Shown: in pieces, positions 18,601-26,891 of the stretch | Layout: every line of letters begins with the position of its first letter | Position numbering within the stretch: position 1 is the first letter of the stretch | Origin: Bacillota bacterium | Lineage (GTDB): Bacteria; Bacillota; Clostridia; Lachnospirales; Lachnospiraceae | Assembly (NCBI GenBank): GCA_023414875.1 | Contig: JAEZMV010000016.1 | Location: forward strand, 124,001-188,000 | Direction: 5' to 3' | DNA: 64,000 nt | Notes under the pieces: model-generated | What the model saw: only the letters and a program-made list of their open reading frames with translations | Told to the model about the DNA's origin: nothing | Database searches by the model: none | Program-made: the position numbers and the translations under genes

Positions 18601-19437
18601 ATACTCATAATGATCAAATGTATAATCCACACCACCTTTTTTTATCTCCTTCTGTTTACTATCTATCTTATATAAAAACTCCTCATAGGGCATGATCTTT
18701 TGAGTATATTCAGGATTTGTTATCGAAGATCCATCTGTACCCAGAGCACCTTCTAGGCTTTTCTTATCCTCATCGATAAATACTATTTGTACATTATATA
18801 AACTAGCTGTTGTAATCGTGTACTTAACATTATAAAGGTTTGGTAGTTTTGCTTCAGTTGAAGAACTCCAGCCCAGGGCTAACATCTCTTGAAGACCATA
18901 TACACTGCTTGCTTGTATCACTTCCGTACCGTTTTCTTTTTCAACATAACGTTCATATACAGGGTTCAGATATACGACTGCTTTTCCTTGAATGACATCC
19001 TTGGCGGTAATTTTAAGGTCTTTGACTGCTTTCCTAATAAAATCATCCCTACTGATAGAGTATGTACGTGTTTTTGTACCATCTGCATTAGTGCCTAGCC
19101 CCCCTATATCAACATATATATCTTCTTTATCAATGATTTTATTCTCTCCGCTAGTAAATTTAATATCAGTATTATAAGAAGTTCTACTTATTCGATAAAA
19201 TAGTGTTCTATAACGAGGTATACCTACACTACCAGCGTTATGTATACCTTCCCATACGATATAGTTATCTCTAACCTCCTGGCCATCTGCATCTGTTATT
19301 ACCCAATTTTCTGTATTAACATCTGCTTTTACAATCAAATAAAAAGGATTGTTAAATGTCATTAGTATCAATAGGCATGTAAATAAAACAAATATTTTAG
19401 ATTTATAAACTTGTCTTCTCAATAAACTTTTATTCAT
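15601..19437 (-). CDS. Giant secreted protein of unknown function (1278 residues)
   Basis: I do not recognise this protein. It has an N-terminal signal peptide (hydrophobic at about residues 15-36, likely cut after VKA near 38). A region at about 210-420 looks like tandem beta-rich MucBP/adhesin-type repeats (YNVQIVFIDEDKKSLEG and YNYKIQAVDETNKFLKD). A Pro/Glu linker at 418-440 precedes a large beta-rich C-terminal region without repeats I can name. There is no LPxTG motif, SLH repeat or C-terminal membrane helix, so it is probably secreted or held by a partner such as the SLH-like protein upstream. It is the last gene of the accessory operon, behind an intrinsic terminator, and ends 49 bases before dprA. 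Confidence 0.85.
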   Translation of the reverse strand: MNKSLLRRQVYKSKIFVLFTCLLILMTFNNPFYLIVKADVNTENWVITDADGQEVRDNYIVWEGIHNAGSVGIPRYRTLFYRISRTSYNTDIKFTSGENKIIDKEDIYVDIGGLGTNADGTKTRTYSISRDDFIRKAVKDLKITAKDVIQGKAVVYLNPVYERYVEKENGTEVIQASSVYGLQEMLALGWSSSTEAKLPNLYNVKYTITTASLYNVQIVFIDEDKKSLEGALGTDGSSITNPEYTQKIMPYEEFLYKIDSKQKEIKKGGVDYTFDHYEYEYTNKSPEKLMKSDKYTSSTVSFEAPVAKPNSTLTVYMVFGKQKEPYNYKIQAVDETNKFLKDIVKGPIATESGKTVEYKNTADITVNNTLYKYNFKWFLTYSNLEGKTITEPVKSGTISKKMPAAKEGTTAIFSMIYTTKPVTPEVPTSEIPEIEVPESDSASLDFTTVVTTGNLKADVRGAERFIAKQGVPTTESLYGDVTAMEYLLGYSFVKRVGIEYYEVEVSKDYILEWNTATPDSAGGSKKVTETVTVRQTITVPRAYGYWEIENLECYQIDNAIINNYALPGGSITIYPNYTYYNPPTVGVYHSEDKKYHIIPPDEVENGIKLEAVTITADQGQETRKPAVPMESFSEEAKNAALALTGKAKVKSDSLTFNGRTVISSEVRETEAPDINISAIPQCEASTHDNALYKPGNIIEATKLNGTYPTTGTITYTVLAKVKSHKPDRPQYNIDGLDKVVIHTPVVCIPTIAADNDKFVQLINPTKGCVQLVLDPEPTLSDFTVHISNIGFHTGKQGYFTRDFSKSLRDPINSYIASENGLLKNQVKFPFDVYIDSGNNNDSTDDDFIKAGTWITIDRSTPRFYLPMTVNEGVYTVNFRTIAVNGTPFLTNTEIYANTQLINYVATDTLNVEVSGRVYGLTIYDITDYPTWENTFRVPNSLDFKKDSSKYPIGTSIAAYNSGRSYTYTIGTSNQYGIDTGRNSKYTFPLVNGSHPQYSNQGILKTGYMFRFSLDTIGNMFSDSCKVSIKPNFYFVDKNGKNRVAVDLYYTESINNKTHYLVKVGSGLDQTNIKNVKIGDLYLGIPKGELKQTATLRGIPYRQFSTKYSPMFHFSEIRLNWAFRTYVNNEYLLKVKSYDSYIDVTANGISQGDILERMQRWYGQYYIPNEVHVVEKGFDVMDYADKHGVDYNEKFWLKDGYIIVNFTIETVGENGSRRLSYINATNYKKNDNCSMWLLEGAATSKSSHKGPMFSFFAGDCIIYYSNTKMSDDYGTGAIY

Positions 19438-19464
19438 TTAAATACCTTCTTTCTCGTTTTAATC

Positions 19465-19498
19465 CAAAAAAATCCCAGCAAGGTTGTCACTTGCTGGG
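19465..19498 (-). terminator. Intrinsic terminator inside the accessory operon
   Basis: A perfect 9-base-pair GC-rich stem (CCCAGCAAG / CTTGCTGGG) with a 7-base loop is followed on the minus strand by A and seven T residues. It lies between the SLH-like gene and the 1278-residue gene, whose ATG is only 27 bases further on. There is too little room for a separate promoter after it, so it should throttle rather than end transcription. Confidence 0.85.
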
Positions 19499-19525
19499 AA
19501 CTTATTACATACCTTTTTTATTATC

Positions 19526-20839
19526 CTATTTAATTTTACGGTCTGTATAGAATTTTTCAGCAATAATTGCTCGAAAGATACCGATATTTTTTCTGTCTTC
19601 AATTTTATAATTTGTAAGTGCTACATCGAAGCAACATTCTTTCCATTCTCCTAACTCAAAATCATTGAAAGATATTGGATAGCTAGTATAAATTAAATTA
19701 TTATCAATCTCTTCATAAAATTCTTTTGATTTATATATGTCTTTTGAAGAGTTTATTCGGTATCTTACATAAACTCGTAAATAATAATCTCCATTAAAAT
19801 AGTATAAAGATGACCCGTCAACAGATATTTTACTGCTCTCTATTTTTGTCATATTCTTTTTCATCTTGACAATATACTTCTCTAGCCTAGCCCTTGTCTG
19901 ATCCTCCATTCCCCAATACCCATATGTATAATTAGCGGCTGCAACGGTATCAATCCAATCCTGATTAATAGTACGATAATCCACATTGAAGATGTTTTCC
20001 ATATGAACCCTAACTTTATTTACCCATATGTCCAACATCTCATTTTTCACTTCACTAAAATTTTCTATTCTAGTCATTTTATCAATATCAACCGGAGAAG
20101 AATACTCTTCTAAATATACATATGGAACATCTTCCATCCTACCTGCGACAGGGTTGTAGCGTGTTCTGGTTGCTCCTTGGTAAAGGAACTCCCAATCATA
20201 ATACTCATTCGGATAGCTTGCTAGGATATAAGGGTACTTGTCCGCACTTTTCGGAAGATTTGTCGTTCTGATTAACTGACCATCCGGACTGATTTTTGAT
20301 CTTAAGCTCTTCTTCTTAATCATCTTAAGGTATCCAAGGGCTGCCGATTTCGAAATCTTATCCTCCACCTTCATCAGCCGATCCGTACTATACTCACCGT
20401 TAGAATAACCCTTCACATAGCCCTTCAGATATGCTTTTACGACATCTGCTCTTTTATTTTCCTTTACCTTACTGATATCTGAAATACGTTTATCAATCGC
20501 AGTCTGGACGAGCTCTGGATCAAGATTATCACCATACAGATATTCGTCAGCACGGTTTAAAAGAAGCATTGCATCACCTCGGGTAAGCCAATCTGTGTAT
20601 GATAAAAAATCGCCTTCTTTGATAATGCCTTTTTCCATTAAAGCATTTACATAGCTGATATTTGTATTATCCTTAGCTGTGATACCAATCTCCTTACCTA
20701 GAAGCTTTGAAAAATATCCTACAGAAATATTTGTAGTTGCGGCTTCAACACGTTTGATCGGATTTGAAGGTATTATTATAATGCATAAAGCTACTGAGAG
20801 TATTAAGGAAATAACTCTTCTATATGTGTTCCTTTTCAT
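19526..20839 (-). CDS. Exported protein with SLH-like repeats
   Basis: A 437-residue exported protein. A signal peptide ends near residue 34 (RVEAATTN). Two segments resemble S-layer homology modules. The first is around residues 43-103 (ALMEKGIIKEGDFLSYTDWL, then TRGDAMLLLNRADEYL). The second is around 118-175 (VVKAYLKGYVKGYSNGEYST, ending ISKSAALGYLKMI). SLH modules attach proteins to secondary wall polymers, so this is the likely wall anchor of the operon. The remaining 250 residues are unknown, and two modules is one fewer than the usual three. The ribosome site AAGGAGG fits the start. Confidence 0.75.
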   Translation of the reverse strand: MKRNTYRRVISLILSVALCIIIIPSNPIKRVEAATTNISVGYFSKLLGKEIGITAKDNTNISYVNALMEKGIIKEGDFLSYTDWLTRGDAMLLLNRADEYLYGDNLDPELVQTAIDKRISDISKVKENKRADVVKAYLKGYVKGYSNGEYSTDRLMKVEDKISKSAALGYLKMIKKKSLRSKISPDGQLIRTTNLPKSADKYPYILASYPNEYYDWEFLYQGATRTRYNPVAGRMEDVPYVYLEEYSSPVDIDKMTRIENFSEVKNEMLDIWVNKVRVHMENIFNVDYRTINQDWIDTVAAANYTYGYWGMEDQTRARLEKYIVKMKKNMTKIESSKISVDGSSLYYFNGDYYLRVYVRYRINSSKDIYKSKEFYEEIDNNLIYTSYPISFNDFELGEWKECCFDVALTNYKIEDRKNIGIFRAIIAEKFYTDRKIK

Positions 20840-20945
20840 AACTTTTCCTCCTTACTGTTATTGAATTCTTTTTCTTTGTTTATATATTTTCATACTTCAC
20901 TCCTTTCATCCCAAACTTCCTTCTTCAATAATTTTATTTTTTTTC

Positions 20946-22013
20946 TTAATCCCTCTTATTTGATGGAATATATTCTGGCGCATATGCACCGTTACCCCCA
21001 TTACAAACAGGACATTGATAACAGCCTTCCTTTACGCACATAAGAGGATCATAATATTGCTCACTGCGTAGAATTATTTCACCCTTTAATAATTCTGGGC
21101 ATGTATCCCTATGATATACTAAATACCAGTCCTTCTGCTCAATGTAATATACCTCGTTCTTTGTTACCTTAGCACCAGCGGTTGCTACCCTATTGTAGGT
21201 TTCTCCTGCTCCGTCACCGTATGGGTACCCTTGGAATATAACAAACAAATTAACATCATTGATAAATGGTGCCCACTCGTTATCATGAATTGCAGGAAGC
21301 GAGAAATTATAGGTAATTCCATATTGTGAAGCTATTTTATTATGTCTACTTGTATAGTAGGCCATAGAATCTTCTATACAGTTAATAATGATTCCTTTTC
21401 GTAGCAACTCAAAGGATTCATTATTTAAAAGGAAGCTTTCTGACCGTAAGTCACGAAAGTCGGTAAACTCTGCCTTAGTTTGAAAATCACGATAATCCAG
21501 GCAATATACCTGCTGGTCCGACTCTCCTCCAAGTAGGTTATTTTTATCATAAATACTTACGATATCCCCCAAGGTAAAGCGATAGACAAAGTCATCATCC
21601 TCATAAAAGTAAGGGATTTTTTCACTCCATCTTTTAGATACATACGTAAATCCATCTTTGGCGGTAAATTCATCACTGTAAAATACATAAAAACCATCTT
21701 CCACTGTAACGGAAATGACCGGCACATATAAATTTAGCTTCTCCTGATTATCTTTATCTGATAAAACTCCGAAAGCAGAATTAAGCGACATGAAAAAACT
21801 GTTTATCGCAGCTTCCTTATTAATAACTATATGATTGCTTTCATCAACCTCTACAAGCCTCGTAACACCATCATCAATGGCCGTATCAAGGCATCGGTCA
21901 ATCTGTTTTCTATTCTCGATTACTGCTTTCAGATTGTTTGACTCTATATCGGTTATTACAACAATTACAATGCTAATCAGCATAAAAACAAGGGCAAAAT
22001 GATGTAACTTCAT
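20946..22013 (-). CDS. Membrane-anchored protein with four-cysteine tail
   Basis: I do not recognise this 355-residue protein. A single hydrophobic helix (about residues 5-23) at the extreme N-terminus is followed directly by an extracytoplasmic domain, the topology of pilin-like or TadE-like proteins. The end carries C326, C331, C334 and C337 (CVKEGCYQCPVC), echoing the zinc knuckles of the two upstream proteins. The middle contains FQGYPYGDG and aromatic-rich segments. It starts 30 bases after the 579-residue gene with GGAG before the ATG, so it is in the same operon. A minor component of the same surface structure is my inference. Confidence 0.65.
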   Translation of the reverse strand: MKLHHFALVFMLISIVIVVITDIESNNLKAVIENRKQIDRCLDTAIDDGVTRLVEVDESNHIVINKEAAINSFFMSLNSAFGVLSDKDNQEKLNLYVPVISVTVEDGFYVFYSDEFTAKDGFTYVSKRWSEKIPYFYEDDDFVYRFTLGDIVSIYDKNNLLGGESDQQVYCLDYRDFQTKAEFTDFRDLRSESFLLNNESFELLRKGIIINCIEDSMAYYTSRHNKIASQYGITYNFSLPAIHDNEWAPFINDVNLFVIFQGYPYGDGAGETYNRVATAGAKVTKNEVYYIEQKDWYLVYHRDTCPELLKGEIILRSEQYYDPLMCVKEGCYQCPVCNGGNGAYAPEYIPSNKRD

Positions 22014-22043
22014 TTTATATTTCTCCTCTGTATTTCATCCGAT

Positions 22044-23783
22044 TTATTCTCGACCCTCTTCTCTGATATTTCCTCCACAGATGATTTGAATCCCACTATA
22101 CCCAATATTCTTATTAAAAGTTGCTCGAAGTCTTGTTGCCCAGCTAACACTACAGCTTTTGATATTGAACAAGATATAATCCCTATCTGTAAAATAATAA
22201 ATACCGCTGCCCTCGTAAAGCTCCTTTAGTATTTCGTCAGTGAATGTTTTATTATAATACTCCATCACTTTATTATTAAAGATAGGTGTAAGACTTAGGC
22301 AGAAGGGGCATCCCGGATCGGATTCATCCGAATATAATTCATATTGTTTGTTACATATCGTACATAGTCTCAGGTTTCTTTTTGTAATAACATTTAGCGT
22401 AATGTATTTACCTTTATAGCTTATCGTTACCTCTTGCGATCCCACATACTGAGTATCAAGATTATCTATGAATTCTGTCTGAAGGGATTCCGTTCTTCCG
22501 TCCATATAGGTAGCAAGCAATGTTATCCCGTTATCTTGTAGTGTTGTTCCTTTATATATCGTTATGGTTCCGATTGCCGGAAAGGTTATTACAAGTGAAC
22601 TAAGCCATTCCCTGCAATATGGGCAACCGGGATCTGATCCGTTCGTGTTCAAATTATAGACATGTCCGTTATCACAGGTCTTACTTCTAGGTATTACTGT
22701 CACCTTGATAGTACAGGTTTTTGAATAGGATACTCCATCTAATATGTAAGTATAGGTTAATGTAACTGTTTGATTCTGTGTAATATTTAATGTTGAAAAA
22801 GCAGTCTCAGCAATTACTACAGTTGTAGAATTATCAATAAAATTGGCTGTTACGGTTGTGATTAATGGATCACCGGTTGCAACTGTTTGTATCGGATGCG
22901 TGGGAACAATACTATCAACTATTTGATTACATACCGAAAAAACTTCTGTATTACCATTATAATAATGATTAGCGGTTTTCCCACAATTCATTAAGTATCC
23001 GTAAGTAGTAACTCCACAAGTCGATGGAGCAGAATCAGAATTTCTATAATAAGCGGATCCACAGCTACTACATGACCAAGCAAAATGAACCGTTGTAGAT
23101 CGAGAATGACCCGCTGGACAACTATACCAATCGCTCACCGAAAGACCAGTACATGTGCCATTCTTACAGCTACTGCATGGAAAGTTTATATTATATGAAC
23201 TCGAAGAATATTTGCTTACTGAAAACGAACAGCTAGTTCCACTATTTAATGTTCCATAGCAACCTCCCCCACTTGAAGAACTGCCGGAATGGATATGTTT
23301 CGTGCCGTGATAACACGTATCAACATGAATGTGCGTGGAGGAAGCCGGTGAATTAACTGCGGAGGCTAGAACGCTTTCATTAGTCTCAGTGTTTAAATTC
23401 CCGCTGACCGGATCGGATACAACCGGTATGTCTGTATGTATCGGATGGTATGTATAATAATTAGTTCCGGTATATGCAGAGTCTTGATCTTTGGCTACCT
23501 CCTCCGGTGTACGAAAACGATATTCCGGTTCGTATACCAGCTGTCTATGCTCAGCTGCTATAGTATAGATTAGTCCTGTCTTCGAAAGTTCTTCTAAATA
23601 ATTATCATACATTTCCTTGGTTAGGTACCCATTGCTTCTTATATCATTAACGAATGCTTCTGTTTGATTAGAAACTAATGTTTGAGTAATTGAATCTTGT
23701 TTCTGTCCAAAATATAATAGGGGGAATAAAAAGATAATTATAACTGCAACAAATAAATCAACTATCTTTTCGATGGAATTCAT
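22044..23783 (-). CDS. Anchored Ig-like/zinc-knuckle protein, shorter paralogue
   Basis: A 579-residue protein built like the 921-residue neighbour. One N-terminal membrane helix (about 9-27) is followed by a short conserved module (NGYLTKEMYDNYLEELSKTG). A His/Cys-rich segment contains HIHVDTCYHGTKHIH at 151-165, and Cys-rich stretches run to about 285. Two Ig-like domains lie at about 286-365 and 393-467. Two zinc-ribbon-like knuckles lie at 370-390 (CDNGH...GCPYC) and 474-495 (CTICNKQY...GCPFC). The C-terminal module contains EILKELYEGSGIYYFTDRDY. Its ATG overlaps the upstream stop (ATGA), so translation is coupled. Function unknown; a surface filament or stalk subunit is possible. Confidence 0.7.
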   Translation of the reverse strand: MNSIEKIVDLFVAVIIIFLFPLLYFGQKQDSITQTLVSNQTEAFVNDIRSNGYLTKEMYDNYLEELSKTGLIYTIAAEHRQLVYEPEYRFRTPEEVAKDQDSAYTGTNYYTYHPIHTDIPVVSDPVSGNLNTETNESVLASAVNSPASSTHIHVDTCYHGTKHIHSGSSSSGGGCYGTLNSGTSCSFSVSKYSSSSYNINFPCSSCKNGTCTGLSVSDWYSCPAGHSRSTTVHFAWSCSSCGSAYYRNSDSAPSTCGVTTYGYLMNCGKTANHYYNGNTEVFSVCNQIVDSIVPTHPIQTVATGDPLITTVTANFIDNSTTVVIAETAFSTLNITQNQTVTLTYTYILDGVSYSKTCTIKVTVIPRSKTCDNGHVYNLNTNGSDPGCPYCREWLSSLVITFPAIGTITIYKGTTLQDNGITLLATYMDGRTESLQTEFIDNLDTQYVGSQEVTISYKGKYITLNVITKRNLRLCTICNKQYELYSDESDPGCPFCLSLTPIFNNKVMEYYNKTFTDEILKELYEGSGIYYFTDRDYILFNIKSCSVSWATRLRATFNKNIGYSGIQIICGGNIREEGRE

Positions 23784-26545
23784 TTTAAAACCTCCCCACC
23801 GAATGTATATTTCTTCCCTGCAACTTCTCGATTAGTACCAAAAAATAAGTTTTTGATTTTAGAACGTAGGGAAGTATTCCTTTTTGTTACTGTTATAGTT
23901 AAGTAATCTCCTTCCCTTAGCTGATAAATACCATCCCGATACAGAGTCTCAATTATCTTTGTTGTATATGTATTTTCAAAATAAAATACCGCTTTTTCCT
24001 TATTATCTTCCTGATTACAGTACGGACATCCCGGGTCCGACCCGTCTCCGTCAAGATAATATTCATGCCCCTCCTGGCAGACAGCTTTTGGAAGTTCATC
24101 GACCACTTCAATTATCATTGTAGAGACTAAATTCTCATAGTGTATCGTAATTGTCTGTGTGCCTAATTTATCCGACCGATATCCATCTACTGTCCAGCCG
24201 GTATAGGTAATCCTGCGATGTGTATCTTTATAGATTAGAACCAATTCAAGATTTAATTGACTCTTATACATCACTTTTGTACCACCGCTCCGTAAACTGG
24301 CTTCTAACCCAACTAAGATCTTTGAGCAATCCGGACAGCCAGCAGGGCTGTCTGAGAAATCATATGCTAGTCCACAGTACGGACAAATGCTTCTACCTTC
24401 TTCAACAATGGTCACTGATATAGTGTCTGTGGCAGCTTGGTAGTAGATTGTCACCTCATAAGTACCTGGTGAATCGGCAACTAAGTTTGTAGTCCAATCC
24501 GTAATTGGTGCTGTATGGCCATCTTTGAAGGTAACCATAACAGTGATAGGTAAATTCATATGCGCTTCTATCGTCACACTTTCTTCTAGAACATCTATGC
24601 CTATAACTTCCTTACTACAATACGGGCAGCCTGGATCCGTTCCATCTTCATTAAAACTATAGTTTAATCCACATACCGGACAGTTTCGTTCTTGGGCGGT
24701 TACTTCAACAACTATCGCAGTCGTTAAACCAAGGTAACTAATAGTGATCTCCTGTAAACCGACTAACTCCGGTCTATAATTACTGCTCCATTCGGATACC
24801 CCTACCTCATATTGACTGCCGTCTGTATAAACAGCTATGACTGTGATCGGTAATTCACTTCCATTTGGCACTCTGATAAAATCAGTATTTACCATTATTT
24901 TAACTATCTCACTTTTACAGTAAGGGCATCCGTTATCCAAATCATTATCATCAAGAGTATATGACTTTCCACAGCTAGGGCAGATCACGGGTATATTATT
25001 AACGGTCACTGATACCGGCACCGTTTTCGTTATTCCATTTTCGGTGTAGGATACGGTTACTTCCTGTCTTCCTAAGAGACCGCTGTTATACCCAATTAAG
25101 GTATAATCAGTAACCGTTCTACTTGAAGCATCATCATAAGAAGCTATGACGGTTAATACCGGTTGATTATAACGTTCTACATTTACGGTTTCCGGGGATG
25201 CTATTATTCCGGTAAGGGTACTTGGAGTTACTGTTACTATTATTGTACATGTTTTTGTACTTGTTTTTATTGCATTATCAACAAGCCCTGAATAAGTAAG
25301 CGTAACCATTTGTTTACCTAATTTGTTTCTGTCATATCCGGTTACAGAACAGCTTACTTTTTTTGTTGATCCATCTAGCATAGTTGCATTTGCAGTAGCT
25401 ATAATATCACTACCTAAAGATACTGTTTGCTGCGAATAAGTTGCCGTAATAGCTGTTACAACTTGATTACAAACAGGTGTTACATCCTCTTCTTGGCCAC
25501 AAGTGATAGTACGTGCCAATGTTTTTGGGTACTCACCGAGGTTTAAGCAATGAGGACAGCTCAGGGATGAATCAAGACCAACCGTTGTCAAATAATCCAG
25601 TTCTGTTTGATTTAAAACCTTATTAGTAGGTAAACAATATAGGGTAGCGGTGATATTTCTCCAAATACTCCATTCAGGATTATCTTTAGTATAAAAATTC
25701 TCATAAATTTTAGTATATCCAGGTAAGGGTACTGTACTCTGCAACCATTTATCTACCCGCTTACCTTTGCATGTCTGTTGATTTTGATCATTCAGATAAT
25801 ATTGGTCCCATGTAACATTAGCTACAAAGTGTTCCGGATTGTTTATACACAAAGAAGCAAAAACATGATCTTTATCACATAAAAAATAAGCATATTGAGC
25901 GGAATAAACACCATCGAATGAATAATAATGTTGCGTCTTTATATTAGTTAGAGGAGGGCCAGTATAGTAACCTGTTGAACAAGAAGAGATATGTCTATGT
26001 CCGGCATAGCATGCATTTGTATGGGAATGTGAAGCTAATGAGTTTATTTCATTATGAGATGATAACAATTCATTTGATGATAATAATAATTCATTCGTTC
26101 TTTCCTGGTATTGACAAGTATCACACTCTCCAACTGATTTCTCATTACATTTACTGTTATTACAGAAGTCATCTCCACAAATATTTCCTTCACAGGCATA
26201 ATCCTCACAGCTACACTTATCTATGAACGATGTATTTTCCACTTTTATATCCGGTATGGTATCACCAACGGTTTGTTTAGCTGCTTCTTTTCCTGTTATA
26301 GGATGAGATGATTCTATCGTGATATCATAAACCTCTCCGGTCATATTAAGCTTATGAACAAACTCCTCGTACATGTCCAATGTAATAAACCCTTGGTGCC
26401 TTACCAAATTCGCTAATTCGTCAGCATATGTATAAACTACGTTTTCCATTGTTTCATCCTGGGACTGGGCAATGTATTGCAAAGGAAATAAAATTATTAA
26501 TATGACGGATAACACTATTGCAGTGTATCTTCCTATAACATCCAT
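23780..26545 (-). CDS. Anchored protein with alternating Ig-like domains and zinc knuckles
   Basis: First gene of the accessory operon (921 residues). In order: membrane helix at about 7-27; conserved module with HQGFITLDMYEEFVHKLNMTG; an eight-cysteine cluster at 111-144; a His/Cys motif HSHTNACYAGHRH at 173-185. Five Ig-like (Big_3-like) domains follow at about 361-440, 444-517, 547-617, 647-715 and 743-816. Four CxxC...CPxC knuckles lie at 522-543, 622-643, 721-740 and 823-843; the last is CQEGH...GCPYC. The C-terminal module ends with LREGDYLTITVTKRNTS and FFGTN. The end modules match the 579-residue paralogue. The bulk should be outside the membrane. Binding of metal by the knuckles is inferred. 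Confidence 0.75.
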   Translation of the reverse strand: MDVIGRYTAIVLSVILIILFPLQYIAQSQDETMENVVYTYADELANLVRHQGFITLDMYEEFVHKLNMTGEVYDITIESSHPITGKEAAKQTVGDTIPDIKVENTSFIDKCSCEDYACEGNICGDDFCNNSKCNEKSVGECDTCQYQERTNELLLSSNELLSSHNEINSLASHSHTNACYAGHRHISSCSTGYYTGPPLTNIKTQHYYSFDGVYSAQYAYFLCDKDHVFASLCINNPEHFVANVTWDQYYLNDQNQQTCKGKRVDKWLQSTVPLPGYTKIYENFYTKDNPEWSIWRNITATLYCLPTNKVLNQTELDYLTTVGLDSSLSCPHCLNLGEYPKTLARTITCGQEEDVTPVCNQVVTAITATYSQQTVSLGSDIIATANATMLDGSTKKVSCSVTGYDRNKLGKQMVTLTYSGLVDNAIKTSTKTCTIIVTVTPSTLTGIIASPETVNVERYNQPVLTVIASYDDASSRTVTDYTLIGYNSGLLGRQEVTVSYTENGITKTVPVSVTVNNIPVICPSCGKSYTLDDNDLDNGCPYCKSEIVKIMVNTDFIRVPNGSELPITVIAVYTDGSQYEVGVSEWSSNYRPELVGLQEITISYLGLTTAIVVEVTAQERNCPVCGLNYSFNEDGTDPGCPYCSKEVIGIDVLEESVTIEAHMNLPITVMVTFKDGHTAPITDWTTNLVADSPGTYEVTIYYQAATDTISVTIVEEGRSICPYCGLAYDFSDSPAGCPDCSKILVGLEASLRSGGTKVMYKSQLNLELVLIYKDTHRRITYTGWTVDGYRSDKLGTQTITIHYENLVSTMIIEVVDELPKAVCQEGHEYYLDGDGSDPGCPYCNQEDNKEKAVFYFENTYTTKIIETLYRDGIYQLREGDYLTITVTKRNTSLRSKIKNLFFGTNREVAGKKYTFGGEVLK
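24011..25468 (-). repeat. Repeat region: five Ig-like domains with four zinc knuckles
   Basis: Within the 921-residue protein a unit of about 100 residues recurs. Each unit is an Ig-like beta domain (pattern: xxVTVxxxxDGSxxxV, then LGxQxVTISY), followed from the second domain on by CPxCGxxY, 8-11 residues and GCPYC. The copies are diverged at the DNA level, so they are old rather than a recent tandem expansion. Confidence 0.7.
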
Positions 26546-26891
26546 TATCTAACTCCTACATTGTTACTTGTTTATCATTTAATCTATACGTCAGGTGCAA
26601 TAAAATGCATCCACTAATACATGTTTCATAGTTTCATCACAGGTTTTATTACTAGTTTCTTTATGATTTTCTAATTAAATTACAATATTTGAGACTTATT
26701 TCTATATTATACATATATTTTCCACTTATTGTCTATTAAAACGTAAAACTAGTGCCTATTTTGTCGCTTGAAATTGATTTTTGCTTATAAATTGTTAATT
26801 GCATGTATATTATTAATGTTAAGGGTTTTGTCATAAGTCGTATTGCTGTCATAAAAGAAGAGTATTGTATCGTTAAATTCGTAGTCTTGTT
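26546..26891 (-). other. 346-base gap between comM and the accessory operon
   Basis: This AT-rich stretch holds the accessory operon promoter and its leader of roughly 150 bases. I see no gene and no convincing terminator after comM, so read-through from comM into the accessory operon is possible. No known riboswitch class is recognisable. Confidence 0.6.
26706..26735 (-). promoter_or_regulatory. Candidate sigma-A promoter of the accessory operon
   Basis: On the minus strand TAGACA (26730-26735; five of six consensus bases) and a perfect TATAAT (26706-26711) are 18 bases apart. This is about 160 bases upstream of the first gene of the operon, leaving a long untranslated leader. Confidence 0.65.

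Noticed and set aside
15601..26545. Prophage or transposon origin of the accessory operon
   Set aside because: No integrase, transposase, attachment repeats or phage structural genes are visible.
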